A DNA stretch of 64,000 nt. Origin: Cheilinus undulatus. Lineage: Eukaryota; Chordata; Actinopteri; Labriformes; Labridae. Location: assembly GCF_018320785.1 (NCBI RefSeq), contig NC_054867.1, positions 23,253,855-23,317,854 of the forward strand, read 5' to 3'. Both the position numbers and the translations under genes were made by a program. The notes beneath the pieces were generated by a model. The model did no database searches. It was not told where the DNA came from and saw nothing but the letters and a program-made list of their open reading frames with translations. Shown here in pieces: positions 33,147 to 45,200 of this stretch. Numbering within the stretch: the first letter of the stretch is position 1; every line of letters starts with the position of its first letter.

Positions 33147-35142
33147 CCAGCTGTTACTGTAATCCACTCTGTAAATAGACGTTCCTCTTAATCTCACCAC
33201 TTAAACAATAGGTCAGAAACATTTCTATAAATGTACTGTACTTTGAACTTATACTTGTGTTGAATTTAAACATGCATTCATGACATTGCTTTTTGTAGAG
33301 TACACTCATAGCTCATGCAAGGATTATAGGGATGCTGCAGACTATGCTTGCCTGTTATTCATAACATAATGTTACATGTTAAAGTACTGATAGAATGGTG
33401 CTAAATCAAACCAGCAGACCATACCTGATCCCAGAGGAGGTCTGTAAAATAAATGAGTTATATAATCAGTTAACATCATAATGCCATCTTTTATGTCTTA
33501 AATATATTGCCTTCTGTACAGATTTGTAAAACATAACTACTACATATCTTACTTAATTCCTTTAAAAAGATTTATTCTCTGCATCCGTTCTTTTAGTTAA
33601 CCATTGTGTATAAATTTGACATGCATACTGATCTATGTAACAACTGTTTGGCTTTGTGTTTTAAATACAGAATATTTGCAGTGATGATGTTGGCTTTTAT
33701 TTGCACCACTACACATTTCTGTAAGCAATACCAACATGCAAAACACAATTCTGCATGCTAAGCAGCTTATCGCTGCTGTAATTGGGCACATCTAAACAAA
33801 TATAGAATAGAGATGGATAGACAACATATTCCAAGCTCTAGTAAAGTTATGGTTTATTACAAATAATGTGAAGTCAGATCCCCATATCTATCATTTTTAT
33901 GATGATTAAAAGGGCATATGAAAAACGTCAAGGCTTTGTTCCTGTACATCTCGTGGAGGAATGACGGGGTAAGGTGAAATAGGAGGGGCACATTGCCCTT
34001 CAGACAGAGATTTTTCAGTGGTGCCCTCCAAAGCCAGGAAGTCTTACTGAATGCCTTGGTAATCAGCAGCAAGATCTTTTTTTAATTTTTTACTCCATTG
34101 CTAGCACCCATAATGTAAAGTAGGCAGAGCAGTTCCTCCACATCAACGGCCATGATTTCAGCAGTAAGGAAAAAAGTCCCACTTCCATTGAACCATTTTA
34201 AGGAACTTTCTCTAAAAACATAGTGTACTGTACTTGTGAGTCACAAATCAAGTTCTTGAAAGAGGCCATCTCAGTCTTTTTAAACAGTGTGTGTTGCTCA
34301 TGATTCAGAAGTAATAGGTCTTATTTCTTCTCTGTACTTTATGTTTGTAAACTTCTTTTCAGTGGTATTAACATGAAATACAACTGTATGCTTTCTTTTC
34401 TGTTTTTGCAGTTCTGAAACCAACATTTTTCCACAGGCTATATACTCACATTTCTTATTTAATCTGGAAGTGAGTCCATGAGATAGATAATGCCACAGTC
34501 TTTCTAAAGTATCCAGTCCTGCTTGGCAAAGGCACTCAGTCATTTCCACTCTGTGGGTTTGGAGAGAGTCTGTTAATCACTGAATCCTGATGTAATGCCT
34601 GGCACTGAAGCCCCGTCTTGTGTTTGTAGTTAATACTGGCCTGTCTGCAGTGCTTTAAAACTAATGGCTGGCTTCATCCTGACTTCAGACAACATTGTTA
34701 CGTCATAAGTTCATTACTGACTACAGCAGATCACTTGTCAATGCTTGTCATCATTGTCAAAACTTGATATTGAACTTGGGAGGAGTGCTGGAGTAATCTT
34801 TCTCCTAAGAAGGGGGGAAAAAATATAGCAACTGAACTGAAATAAATTTACAAAGTTGGTTTGAAAATGTATAATTTTTAGTCTTTTGACACTGTGCAAT
34901 CCTTGCTTTACATATTCAGCTCATGATGAATGAAGTATCAATGCAATTTATTTAGGTACAAAAGTTGATAAATGATGCTCAAAGAGTAAATTATGGGTCA
35001 ATGACATATAAGGCTGCATTCACCTGACATTTGCAACTCATTTCAAATAAACAGGCAAATACTTAGAGACATGTTGTTGCTTTTACTCTTGTTCGAAAGT
35101 GAACATATATTTTTAAAAATAAATTAACCACTTTAATGGTAA
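33147..35142. other. intergenic: RhoGEF 3' region
   Basis: Probable 3' UTR up to about 33470, then AT-rich sequence without recognisable genes or elements. Confidence 0.4.
33448..33453 (+). terminator. candidate polyadenylation signal of the RhoGEF gene
   Basis: AATAAA about 300 nt after the TAA at 33144-33146. It is the first canonical hexamer I noticed downstream. Without transcript data it is only a candidate. Confidence 0.4.
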
Positions 35143-35150
35143 AATATGTA

Positions 35151-35200
<50 letters not shown>

Positions 35201-35256
35201 GGCATGTACACTTGTTGTACCACTAAAGTGAACATGGAAAGTGTACATGCCCACAT
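35143..35256. repeat. TA microsatellite followed by a 17-bp inverted repeat
   Basis: TA/TG tract at 35143-35197, then ATGTGGGCATGTACACT (35196-35212) and its exact reverse complement (35240-35256), separated by 27 nt. It could form a stable hairpin. Confidence 0.8.
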
Positions 35257-36029
35257 GTGACTGAAAAGGAATGTCTATATCTTTACTTGAAAAGGATTCC
35301 ATGAGTGAGAGCTGGAGTTAAATAGATGATAAACGCTGCTACATTCTTAAATGTACGTGTGATTGAGAGCTGATGTGATCATGTTAAAGGATGTACTTCT
35401 ATGATGGGAAAACACTGAAATATAGAAAGTCAACATTGTGTAAGAATTTCTCTCCTTAGTTCTGTACATCCTGCTCTTGCAGTGACCCTAACCCTTAGGT
35501 CATGCAGTTTTTCAGATGTAAATAATCAAGTGTAAATACCTACATATAGGGACTTAAGTTTACAGCAGTAACACAGTCCTAGGAGAAAAGTGCACTCAGT
35601 GAGTATTAATGCCAACAGTGTATCAGAATGGGAATAAAAAATTACAGTCATTGAGGTCTGATATTATTATTTTATCATTATTATCATTATTGTTGTCTAA
35701 CAAAATTAGGTAGATACTAGAAGGCTAAAATAGTCCTTATTCTTAACTATTTTAGATAACTCAACTTACTGGAATGCAAAGATATGAAGAGCTAGTATTC
35801 CTTTGTTATCTTAGTGCTATTGTAAAGCATATGTATGTCCACCCATTATCATTCATAAGAACAGTCTATGGCTATAGAAACACTCCATAGGGTTTACAGT
35901 AGCTACTGTCTGACTTTATAATCTAAGGTCAAAAAGTTACAAGGAGCAGATTATTCTTTGGAAACCACGCACTTACAAACATCACTTTTCTGACGTACAG
36001 TATGTTATGAATCACAGGAGGAGGTGTAG

Positions 36030-36225
36030 GGTGCTACAACAAGGTGTGCGCGCGCTCACGTGCACGTGAACACTCGCGGTTAGGGGAGGGTCGCGTCACG
36101 CCCACTGCCAGACTGACTGGCACGAGGAGGACTACAAATAAGACCAAGATAACTCAGTGGAGAACCTCAATACAACTCTCTCCTCTGTTACTTAGTCATT
36201 TTAAACGAAGAAAAGGGCAGCAGAC
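36030..36225 (+). promoter_or_regulatory. tgm2: tgm2 core promoter and 5' UTR region
   Basis: This GC-richer stretch contains CACGTGCACGTG at 36057-36068 (two abutting E-boxes that include the HIF core ACGTG), a CACGCCC box at about 36098, and a TATA-like TACAAATAAG at 36133-36142. The ATG is at 36226, so transcription may start near 36165-36175. Factor binding is inferred from motifs only. Confidence 0.55.
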
Positions 36226-36235
36226 ATGGCTCAAG
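36226..36235 (+). CDS. tgm2: tgm2 exon 1 (MAQ)
   Basis: Ten coding nucleotides, ATGGCTCAAG, then GTAAGC; phase 1. A first coding exon of about this length is usual for TGM2. Confidence 0.85.
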
Positions 36236-39200
36236 GTAAGCTTTAATATCTCCGTATTTTAACATATTTTTTTTACTTCTTTAAATATTTTAATTACAAG
36301 TGTAACCAAATTTTCATTAAATAGAATAATTGCTGAACGGTTAACAGCTAGCTTAATGGCTGAAAAAGTCTTACAGGCTTCTTCATGATGGATTTATTTG
36401 GCCAGTTAGCTCACGAGAGTATTTTTGTTTGATGTTTTCTTTCACATATTTCCTTATATGGGCTTTTACTGTTTATGATACTTCAAACTGAATTATTTTC
36501 CTGTGCTTTCTTGCTTTGGCGGGTATTTTCGTCACTTACTTCCAGGTGTTTTAATTACTTAAAAAGGCAAACTTTCACTTAGCCAAGGGCAGTGCTGTAA
36601 CCTACCACACTGCACATATTATGTATATTAAGTGTGCTCATGCCTTCACGCTGTAGTTTGGTTTTAGTGCTGCAGGAGTAACTGTGAGGCACGCTTTCAC
36701 CAGAGATGTGAAAGCAGACGCATCCAAAAAATGTTTAACCTTGTTCCCTGAGAACATGATTGCTGCTCTCAGACCTTTGACATGCATAAAAGCAGCTGAG
36801 AGCAGCTGGAGCCTCCACTTGTAAACTGTTGCTGCATTTACAGGCACACAGGGAGCTTTTCAAACATTCTTTGTAGAAACATTCAAGTCTGACCAAAGCA
36901 GTCAAAAATCAATGTTGGCATGAGATCACCTCTGAAGAATTCAATAGTTATATCCAAAGATGAGAAGCCTGAAGTTTAAACTTTCAGGTGTGTTTGGGCC
37001 CATTACTCTAATGTTAGTTTAAAAATGTATTGGTGTATTTACTCTTTGTACAGAGTGTTAATAAGACTTTAACTGGTGATGCTGCACGCTATAACAAAGC
37101 AAATCTTTAGTTGAAAAAATATTTTGACATATAAAGACCATTTAATTGAAATGTAAGGTGTCCATGATGACTCAGTGAAGTCAGGATGAGCATTACCTAC
37201 AAGACTGAAACTCCTTTCACCTCAGAAGTGACTCATGTTTATTTTTCCAAAAGGACTAAAATGATGTTTACTGTACCGGCTTCTCGCCTCAAAAACAACT
37301 AGATTTTATTTAGATTTCCTTAAAAGGCTAATGCTGGCTTCATTGCCGCTTACTTAGACAATCATCCACAGTGTGGGCCACGGCTTGAAGGCTGACGTAG
37401 GGGTGTGTAGTATGCGAGGTTAAGTGAGAAAGTCAGGGTCAAGGCTGAGGAATCTTTGCCCATTCATTCTCTAGTAGGGAATTGTGCTGAAAAAAGCTGC
37501 AAGTGAATGCATTATGTTACGCTTTAGAGCACACATGCAGACCATCTGCGATACCATAACAGCTTCACACGACGCAACACATGCTGCTGCACTGTGGTTT
37601 TGGAATAAAATCTAAGTTGAATTTATTTTGTGTCACTTTTGAAACCACAAAAAGGCTTCAGACTGCAGCAGTATAGATGACGAGAGCTTAAATCTGCACC
37701 ATTAATGTGTTTTCCATCAGCCTTCAGTTGTAAAGTTACTCTCAATAATTGTTTTCATATTCTTTAAGATCAGGAGTCATTTTACTGGACTTTGTCACCT
37801 TTCATGGGAGAGTCTATAAAACACTTTTCAAAGAGAAACAGTGAGACTGAAAGGAATTTCTTGGACCTGAGTTTTCAGTTTCTTTCTAACGGACTATTTA
37901 ATTGCAGCTGTGTGCCTGTGAAAAGCTGATATTTATTCAGCTTATGCACTGATAAAATTTGAGTTGAATAATTGCCAAAGCACCCTCAGACTAAACAGCA
38001 AAGCTCTCTGACTACAATCTGCAGCTGCCCCAAAATAGGTAGAGTTATCATCTTTAAGGCATTTGACCCAATTAGTTACACTTGCATGTGCTAAATTAGT
38101 AACAGGACAGGGGTCAAGATCACTGTAAAGATCAGAGAAGTCCAGATGCACAGTGGGCTTCATGTGAAACAGCAGGAAGTCTTTGCAGCTTAGTCTTTGC
38201 TCCCTCAAGTCCATCCAGGTCTTGACACAGCACCCCATGCTTGTTTCCAGTGCTTTCCTAAACATGAAGGAGAAATAATTAATGAGAGGTTAACCCCTTA
38301 ACGTGTCATGAAGCTTAAGACGTTGTTGGTCACACTGAGGACCATGGATGCATTGTTAGAGGGGACCCTAATTTTTTCTACTAACAGGAAATCAGAGGGT
38401 GGGTTTCTTTAGTCATAACTTGCCCCTGAGAGAAGGTGTGGTTGTGTGTTTGCACACTTCACAGGGAGTGACTTTCTGTCTGTTTACCTCCTGCTAAATG
38501 CACTCAGAAAGCCCAGTGAAACAGAATTATCTAATAATGAACGACTGTGTGAGCTCAGTTTTCTTCCACAAAATTTGTAATAACTTCCAAATAGCTCAAT
38601 GAGTTTGTAAACAAATCTACATGAACATTTGACGCTGCTCCTTGTGCTTTAATTACTCTGGAAAATGAAGGAAATATAAGGGTTGTTTGTGCTAACTAGC
38701 TAAATATATTAAACACATTTATAGCCACTGCATGAAGAAAACTGGACTCCAGTAAACCAGAGCCTGATGCTTTATTTACCACAAGTCAGCCATTAAAGGA
38801 GTTCATTGTAATCTTGGGACCTTGTAGATTCTTTTGAATATCCTACATCATATACACTGCTGTAAATTTTACAGTGTGCTCTGTAACATGTCAGTTTAAT
38901 AGCATTTGAGGTGCCACATAAATTTACACACTTGTGTCTTGTTAAATTAAATCTAGAACCAAGAATACATCTGGAGAGCTTGAAATACAGATGTATGTTC
39001 TCAGGGCTTTAATGATAATGGCCTATTATCATCAGTCATATTATACTCTTTAATGTTTTTGTACCTTTTATACAGCTGTTCTTTAGAATAAAAAGGATAA
39101 TCTTTCCTTGATTAAGTCAAGTATTGTAGGCTTGTAATCCATATTATAAATCCAAGACATTCGTTAATGTTAGAATAAAGTTTATTCTTTGTCTATAACA

Positions 39201-42200
39201 TGATTTTTGTTAAAGTCAGAGATGTGTCATTAGCTCCTCTTTTATAGAATTATGTTTTTCTTTGAAAGTTGGAAGGTTGTGTTTTTTAATGCTTTTATCT
39301 CCTCCAAAGCTCTGAACATCGACCGTTGGAACCTCGAGTGTGAGTTCAACAACATGGACCACCGCACTGATCTTAACGGCATAGATCGTCTCATTGTGAG
39401 GAGAGGCCAGCCGTTCACAATCAGCCTGTACCTTCACTCCGGACAATACCAACCAGGATTCAGCTCTCTTGACTTTGTTGCAGAAACAGGTACTAATGAC
39501 TCTTTACAGCCTCTTTTTACAAAGATATTTTTGGTCTTTATTCTGTAGATAAAGACTGTCAAGTGGAAAATAAAGAAAACAACTGACTGGTCATTTAATT
39601 ACAGTCGGCTACTTTTTTCCCCTGTTGTTGACTTTAAAAAAAAGTTGGGTTAACAAGTTGCAGCTATTTTTTCTTGTGTATTTAGATTCCCTACAACAGT
39701 GTATCAACTTGCAATAAAGTAATTTTAAAGTAAAAATGCTCCTTTGCAGCAAAAACATGAAACTAATCTACTTAAGACTAATCACTCGATATATTTTTTT
39801 ATGTTTGGCATTTTAGGCTTGTGGCTTCCTTTTAAACTCAGAAAGTCTTAAGTGTTTAAAAAAGTAAGAACAGACCTCTAATGAGACTTCCATGAAACCA
39901 TTCGTTTTTAAAATGACAGTGTTAGAAATAGCAGATCAGATTTTGCAGCAATGTGAGCGTTACTTATGAAGTAGCTGATTTCTTTTTATATACCTGGTCA
40001 ATGGCTGTGTTTCATCTTTACAGAAATGAATTACAACCACAAAGTTTTGTCTTGATTGCAGGAAAAAAAGTGTTTTCTCAACTTCTTGGAGAACCCCTAG
40101 ATAAAATATCTGCCATCTCTCCTCATTTCAAGGCACAGTATGAAAATCCTGCCACTAGGGGGCTCTCTATCAAGATAATATTACAATATGACAAATAGAG
40201 ACCAGCTTACCTCTGCCTATCTCCACTTTTAAGTTATTTGAATTTAGAACTCTGTTCATTAAAATGGCTCTTCATAAGGTGTTTATACCAAACAGTCAAC
40301 CAATGTTTAATTACATTAACGAATTTGACATACTGGTAAAAAAAGGAAATAGTGTTCATCTGGGTTTGTGATGCTGCTCACAAAGCATGCTGGGATCTCT
40401 TGCAGTGTGAACCTTGAAGGACCCTTTTAACAGCTTCTCAGGGCTGAGCATGGACAATTGAACTTGCAGCCACCGCAAGGAGACACCTCCCGTTACAATT
40501 ATTACACTAAGAATAAGAATTTCTGTTTCTGAAAACTGTTGGAAATATTTTAGATAATGTAAAACCTCAACTAAAAAACATAGATAATGTAGGAGTAGTT
40601 CTTTTCAAAATTTATATAAAAATTTGAGAGCAAAATTCTACATGTTGTAAATGAACTGGGGGAAGCCCCGGAAGAAGATAAGGGGATGATATGCACCAAC
40701 CATTGTTCGGATCAGGAGATGAGCTCGTGATCAGTGTAATGAGGACTGTAGCTTCAGCACAAGGAGTGCCTGTTTTATCATCTGAGCTAAGCTGACACCA
40801 TCCGTTTGACATTTTCACCTACACTATATGGGTTTCTGAACAAAACATATGAAGAATTCATGTGCTTAACTAGATACTTAAAACTAGATATTTCAAATAG
40901 TAATTAATGAATTTCACTGTTAAAGTTACTGACCTTTCCAGGGCAGCCAAACAGCCAGAAAAGTGAATGAACCCAACTGTCATCATATAAAAAATGCGAT
41001 ATTATGATCCTATTAAGAGCAGGGGTTAAGGAAAATATTGTGGTTGCTTCCTTTCAGTCCGGAAAGTTGGGTCATCCTGCTGGAATGAGTGTGTTTCTTG
41101 AGCTGACCTTAATGCTCTTTGCTACCTATTGTTATTTCAAAGATGAGAGGGGAAAGGAGCGGTAAGGGTGGTGGAAAGAAAACCAAAGTTATTTTCTTTT
41201 GTCACTGATACTGCTACTGGATTTTTAAATGAGCATGCTGCTGTGAATGGTATTTTAGTGGACTCAGATACTGTTTTAACACACACGCCTTCAGAAACTA
41301 TAGAAAAACATCTGTATTTACTTCTCATGTCATATTTGTATGAAGCGTTCCTGCTGAGTGTGATAACACAGCTTTAACTCCCACTAATATCCAACTGTTT
41401 TAACAGGAAGTGATGCTTTACAACAGGAAAGCATGTGTATAATCATAGATAACATTATCAACCTTTTAGAGTCAAGTATGGTTTAATGGATTAAAGGAGG
41501 ACCCCTAATCCCACCCAGTGAGAAGGAAGTGATGGATCCAACTAACTTTGGTTTAGTTGGCTGTGCTGAGTGAAAGATGTGAAAGAATTTAGTCTGTGGA
41601 CAAAAGAGAAACATTTATGTAACTTACCAGAATTCACATTTGCACTGTATCTCAGGGGACTGCGATTCAGTTTGGTCATAATTAAGCACATTACACAGTC
41701 CATGCAAGAGATGAGATTCCAGAGATGTATGAACTAAATTTGGGCACAACCAAAAATGTCCCTTGTGAGTTTTTGCATTCTTTAGGCACTCAAGTTTCAA
41801 AGCAATTGTTCACATGAAGTCCTGAGACACTAGCTATATTCTCTGTTCTATGCAGGTCCCCAACCCTCTGAGATATATGGCACAAGGGCCTCCTTTGGTC
41901 TCTCCGACCACATTGACACTTCCTGCTGGAGTGCTACGATCACTAGTCCCCCTGGGGACATGGTGGCCCTGTCTGTCTGCTCTGCCCCTGATGCACCCAT
42001 AGGCCGCTACACCCTGACCCTGGGGCAGTCAGGGCGGATTGAGTTTATCCTGCTCTTTAACCCCTGGTGCCCAGGTGAGTAAACAGACCATATGTCAAGC
42101 TGTCGTGCCGGGGATTACATGTAGAAGTCTTAAACCGTGTAATGCTTTGATGATCATGTTTCACTTGTGAGAGGGTTTATAACAGGAAATGTCCAGGAGC

Positions 42201-45200
42201 AATTCGGAAAGGTTTATATAAAGCAACGGTGATATTTAAGTTTGATGATATTCATTGTGTTATTTTTGCATTTAAAAAGTATGATTATTCACTAAGAGCT
42301 TACTTATGTATATAGCTTAGAGTAGGATTAGTTCATTGAAACTCTGATATGATTTTTCCTGAAGTTTTATATCACAGCAAGCAGCCAGTTAGCATAGCTC
42401 AGCCTCAAGGCTGAAACCAGGGGGAAGAGTGAGTCTTGCTCTATGTGAACGAGGAAAATTCTTCCTTTACAGCTTTTTATTCATTTTTTACAGTAAATGT
42501 TTTATTATTGAGGAAAAAAAGGTGTAATCTGTTGCATAAATGCATAGGTGCTATGCAGTCACAAGATGCAGAATTCCCATAAGCAGTAGGGGACAGTGTA
42601 GAAGTAGAGGAGATGTGATCAGGATGTGACAGCAAGGGCAAAAGGTTTTAAAAATAGGTTTATATACCGAGGCAGTGATTATCCAAACCTGTATGATGTG
42701 TCATTTCTACTCCACCGCAACAAAAATACCTTTTTAAACAGCTAATGACAGATAAGATTCATTTCAGAGGTAACATTAAACATATTGAAACATAAATGAG
42801 TAGGTTGGAGAATAGGGATGCATTACAGTCAGCCCACAGTTTAATACTTACCTTGCTTTCATGGGCACAGTCTTAGGTTGTTCAGGTTTGATGGCTCAGG
42901 TCATCAGTTTTAGGTTGTTGCTTAACAGTGTCTGTATGGATAACTCTACAAGAGTGTGGGATGGCATTATTAATACAACGTTGCTAATTGTTGTCTGTTA
43001 CCTGTGTAATAAATGTAGACACATGGTCCCCCTTGAGGGACGAGAAAGGCTGTTTTTAGCCAAAACTATGACACATATTCCCTTATGCATTTGAGTATTA
43101 TATTGGGATTTATTTCATTCCTTTTGGACAACAGAGTGGTGCCCAATGCTGGTGGTGTTTTCCGTCCACCAGTCATCAATGGCCAGAGCTGGCAGTTTTA
43201 TCAGTTACAGATCTCAGAATAGGCATAGTTTCCTCCTCAAGTGTTATCATGACTATAGGTTGCATCCTGTCCTCTAACTGTACACGGCCTGAGCTCTCTG
43301 GTGTGCCCCCTAAGCAGCTGCTAGTGGATTCAAACGCACAGTAAAAGAACAAGTTAACCTTCAGCCTTGGACAGTCAGGCTAGCAGTTTTATCATTTCTA
43401 GTCTTTATGCTAAGCTTTGCCAACCAGCTTCTTGTATTAGCTTGTCAGTGAACATACGGATATGAGAATGGTTCTGACCTTACTTTCAACTAGGAACCAT
43501 CAGAGACCTAAATTTCCACAAAAATCTAAAGAGTGAACTCCAGCTCCTACAGGGTGAAAATAGCTGTCTTAGTCATATTCCACTTAGAAAATGTACATGG
43601 ATGAACAATGGACATTCATCACATTGTTTTGGTGTCTCTTGGCAACAGGCGATACAGTATACATGGACAATGAGCAGAGTCTGGCAGAGTATGTGTTATC
43701 TCAGGATGGCATCATCTTTCGAGGCAGCTACAAACATCCCATACCAACTCCGTGGAACTTTGGCCAGGTACCAAAACCAACACTATCATTGTCAGCACGC
43801 CTCATCTAACACCACAAACATACTGTAATCCACCAGGGGAGCCAGCATAGTCCAGAGTGGAGGAGTTTGATTCACATTTACTGTGATAAGAAGAGAATGC
43901 CATTTATCAAGTGATTAATGATGTTTTATATAAGTCCAACACACAGTAAATTCTCAACATTTGACACTGAAATAAACAGAGGTATTTATATATCTGACAG
44001 TGGATGGATAAAGAGAGGGGAGTGTCTTTGTATGGTATTTGATATGGTTTGATTAGCCTGGCATTCACAGTGCATGACTTCTGCAGCTGTTGAGCCTTAT
44101 AGCACAACAGAACCACACATCTAATTAGCAAAGCCTTCGCACCTGTTTTGCAACCTTGGAGTGATGTTTTGATTATATTTCCATGTTTGACACTATACCT
44201 GAACAATTACCTGTTTTTCTGTCCAGTTTGAAAGTGGAATCCTAGATGTGTGTCTGAGGATTTTGGATATGAATCCTAAATGTCTGAAAAATCCTGGCAA
44301 AGACTGCTCAGGGAGGAGAAATCCCATCTATGTCTCCAGAGTGCTCAGCGCTATGGTAAGTCATACTCTTTTTTGCTTTCTCTATGTACTTTTTTCTGTT
44401 ATTTACAAGAAGTCTGGATGTGTTTGTTTGATTCTAATGAAATTAATTCAAACTAAAAATTAAAACTCTTAAGATTTGCTGTTTAAATAAATATTCACAC
44501 TTATTTTCTTTGCCTTAGGTGAACTGTAATGATGACAAAGGGGTAGTGCTCGGAAAATGGACAGACGGCTATGAAGGTGGTGTCAGCCCCATGTTTTGGA
44601 AAGGCAGTGTGGAGATTCTGCGCAACTGGGACTCACAAGCCTGTCAGCCTGTTCGCTATGGACAGTGCTGGGTGTTTGCTGCTGTGGCCTGCACAAGTGA
44701 GATAGCAGACAGTGGAGCTTTGTAGCCTATCACTGAAAAACACACTTGATATGCCACAAACAGACGTATTCTATATGGAGGCAACAAAGATGGTACACTT
44801 TTTTCTCAATCTTTTACTCATGTGTGTTGTTTTTATCCCGTTAGTTTCTAGGGCACTTGGCATTCCCTGCAGAGTCATCACCAACTATCTGTCAGCACAC
44901 GACACCAACAACAACCTGGTGATTGAACGCTACATCAATGAAAATGGAGAGCTTGTTCAGACCAGAGAGATGATCTGGTACGTTCTGTGTCTGTAAAACT
45001 ACCATAGCAGGTTGGGTTATGGCTCGTCATTACTGAGGAGAGAGGAACAATGCAATATAACATTGAACATACAAATAGGGATGTTTCACAACTGTAAGGT
45101 TTCCTTTTAAAGTGAAGGCAAGAAGCTTTGAGTTATAGAGGACGATTTCTTAGAGGCAAAACAAGGAAAAACAAGGTAAAGCTATTCGTTTTTTTGATTT

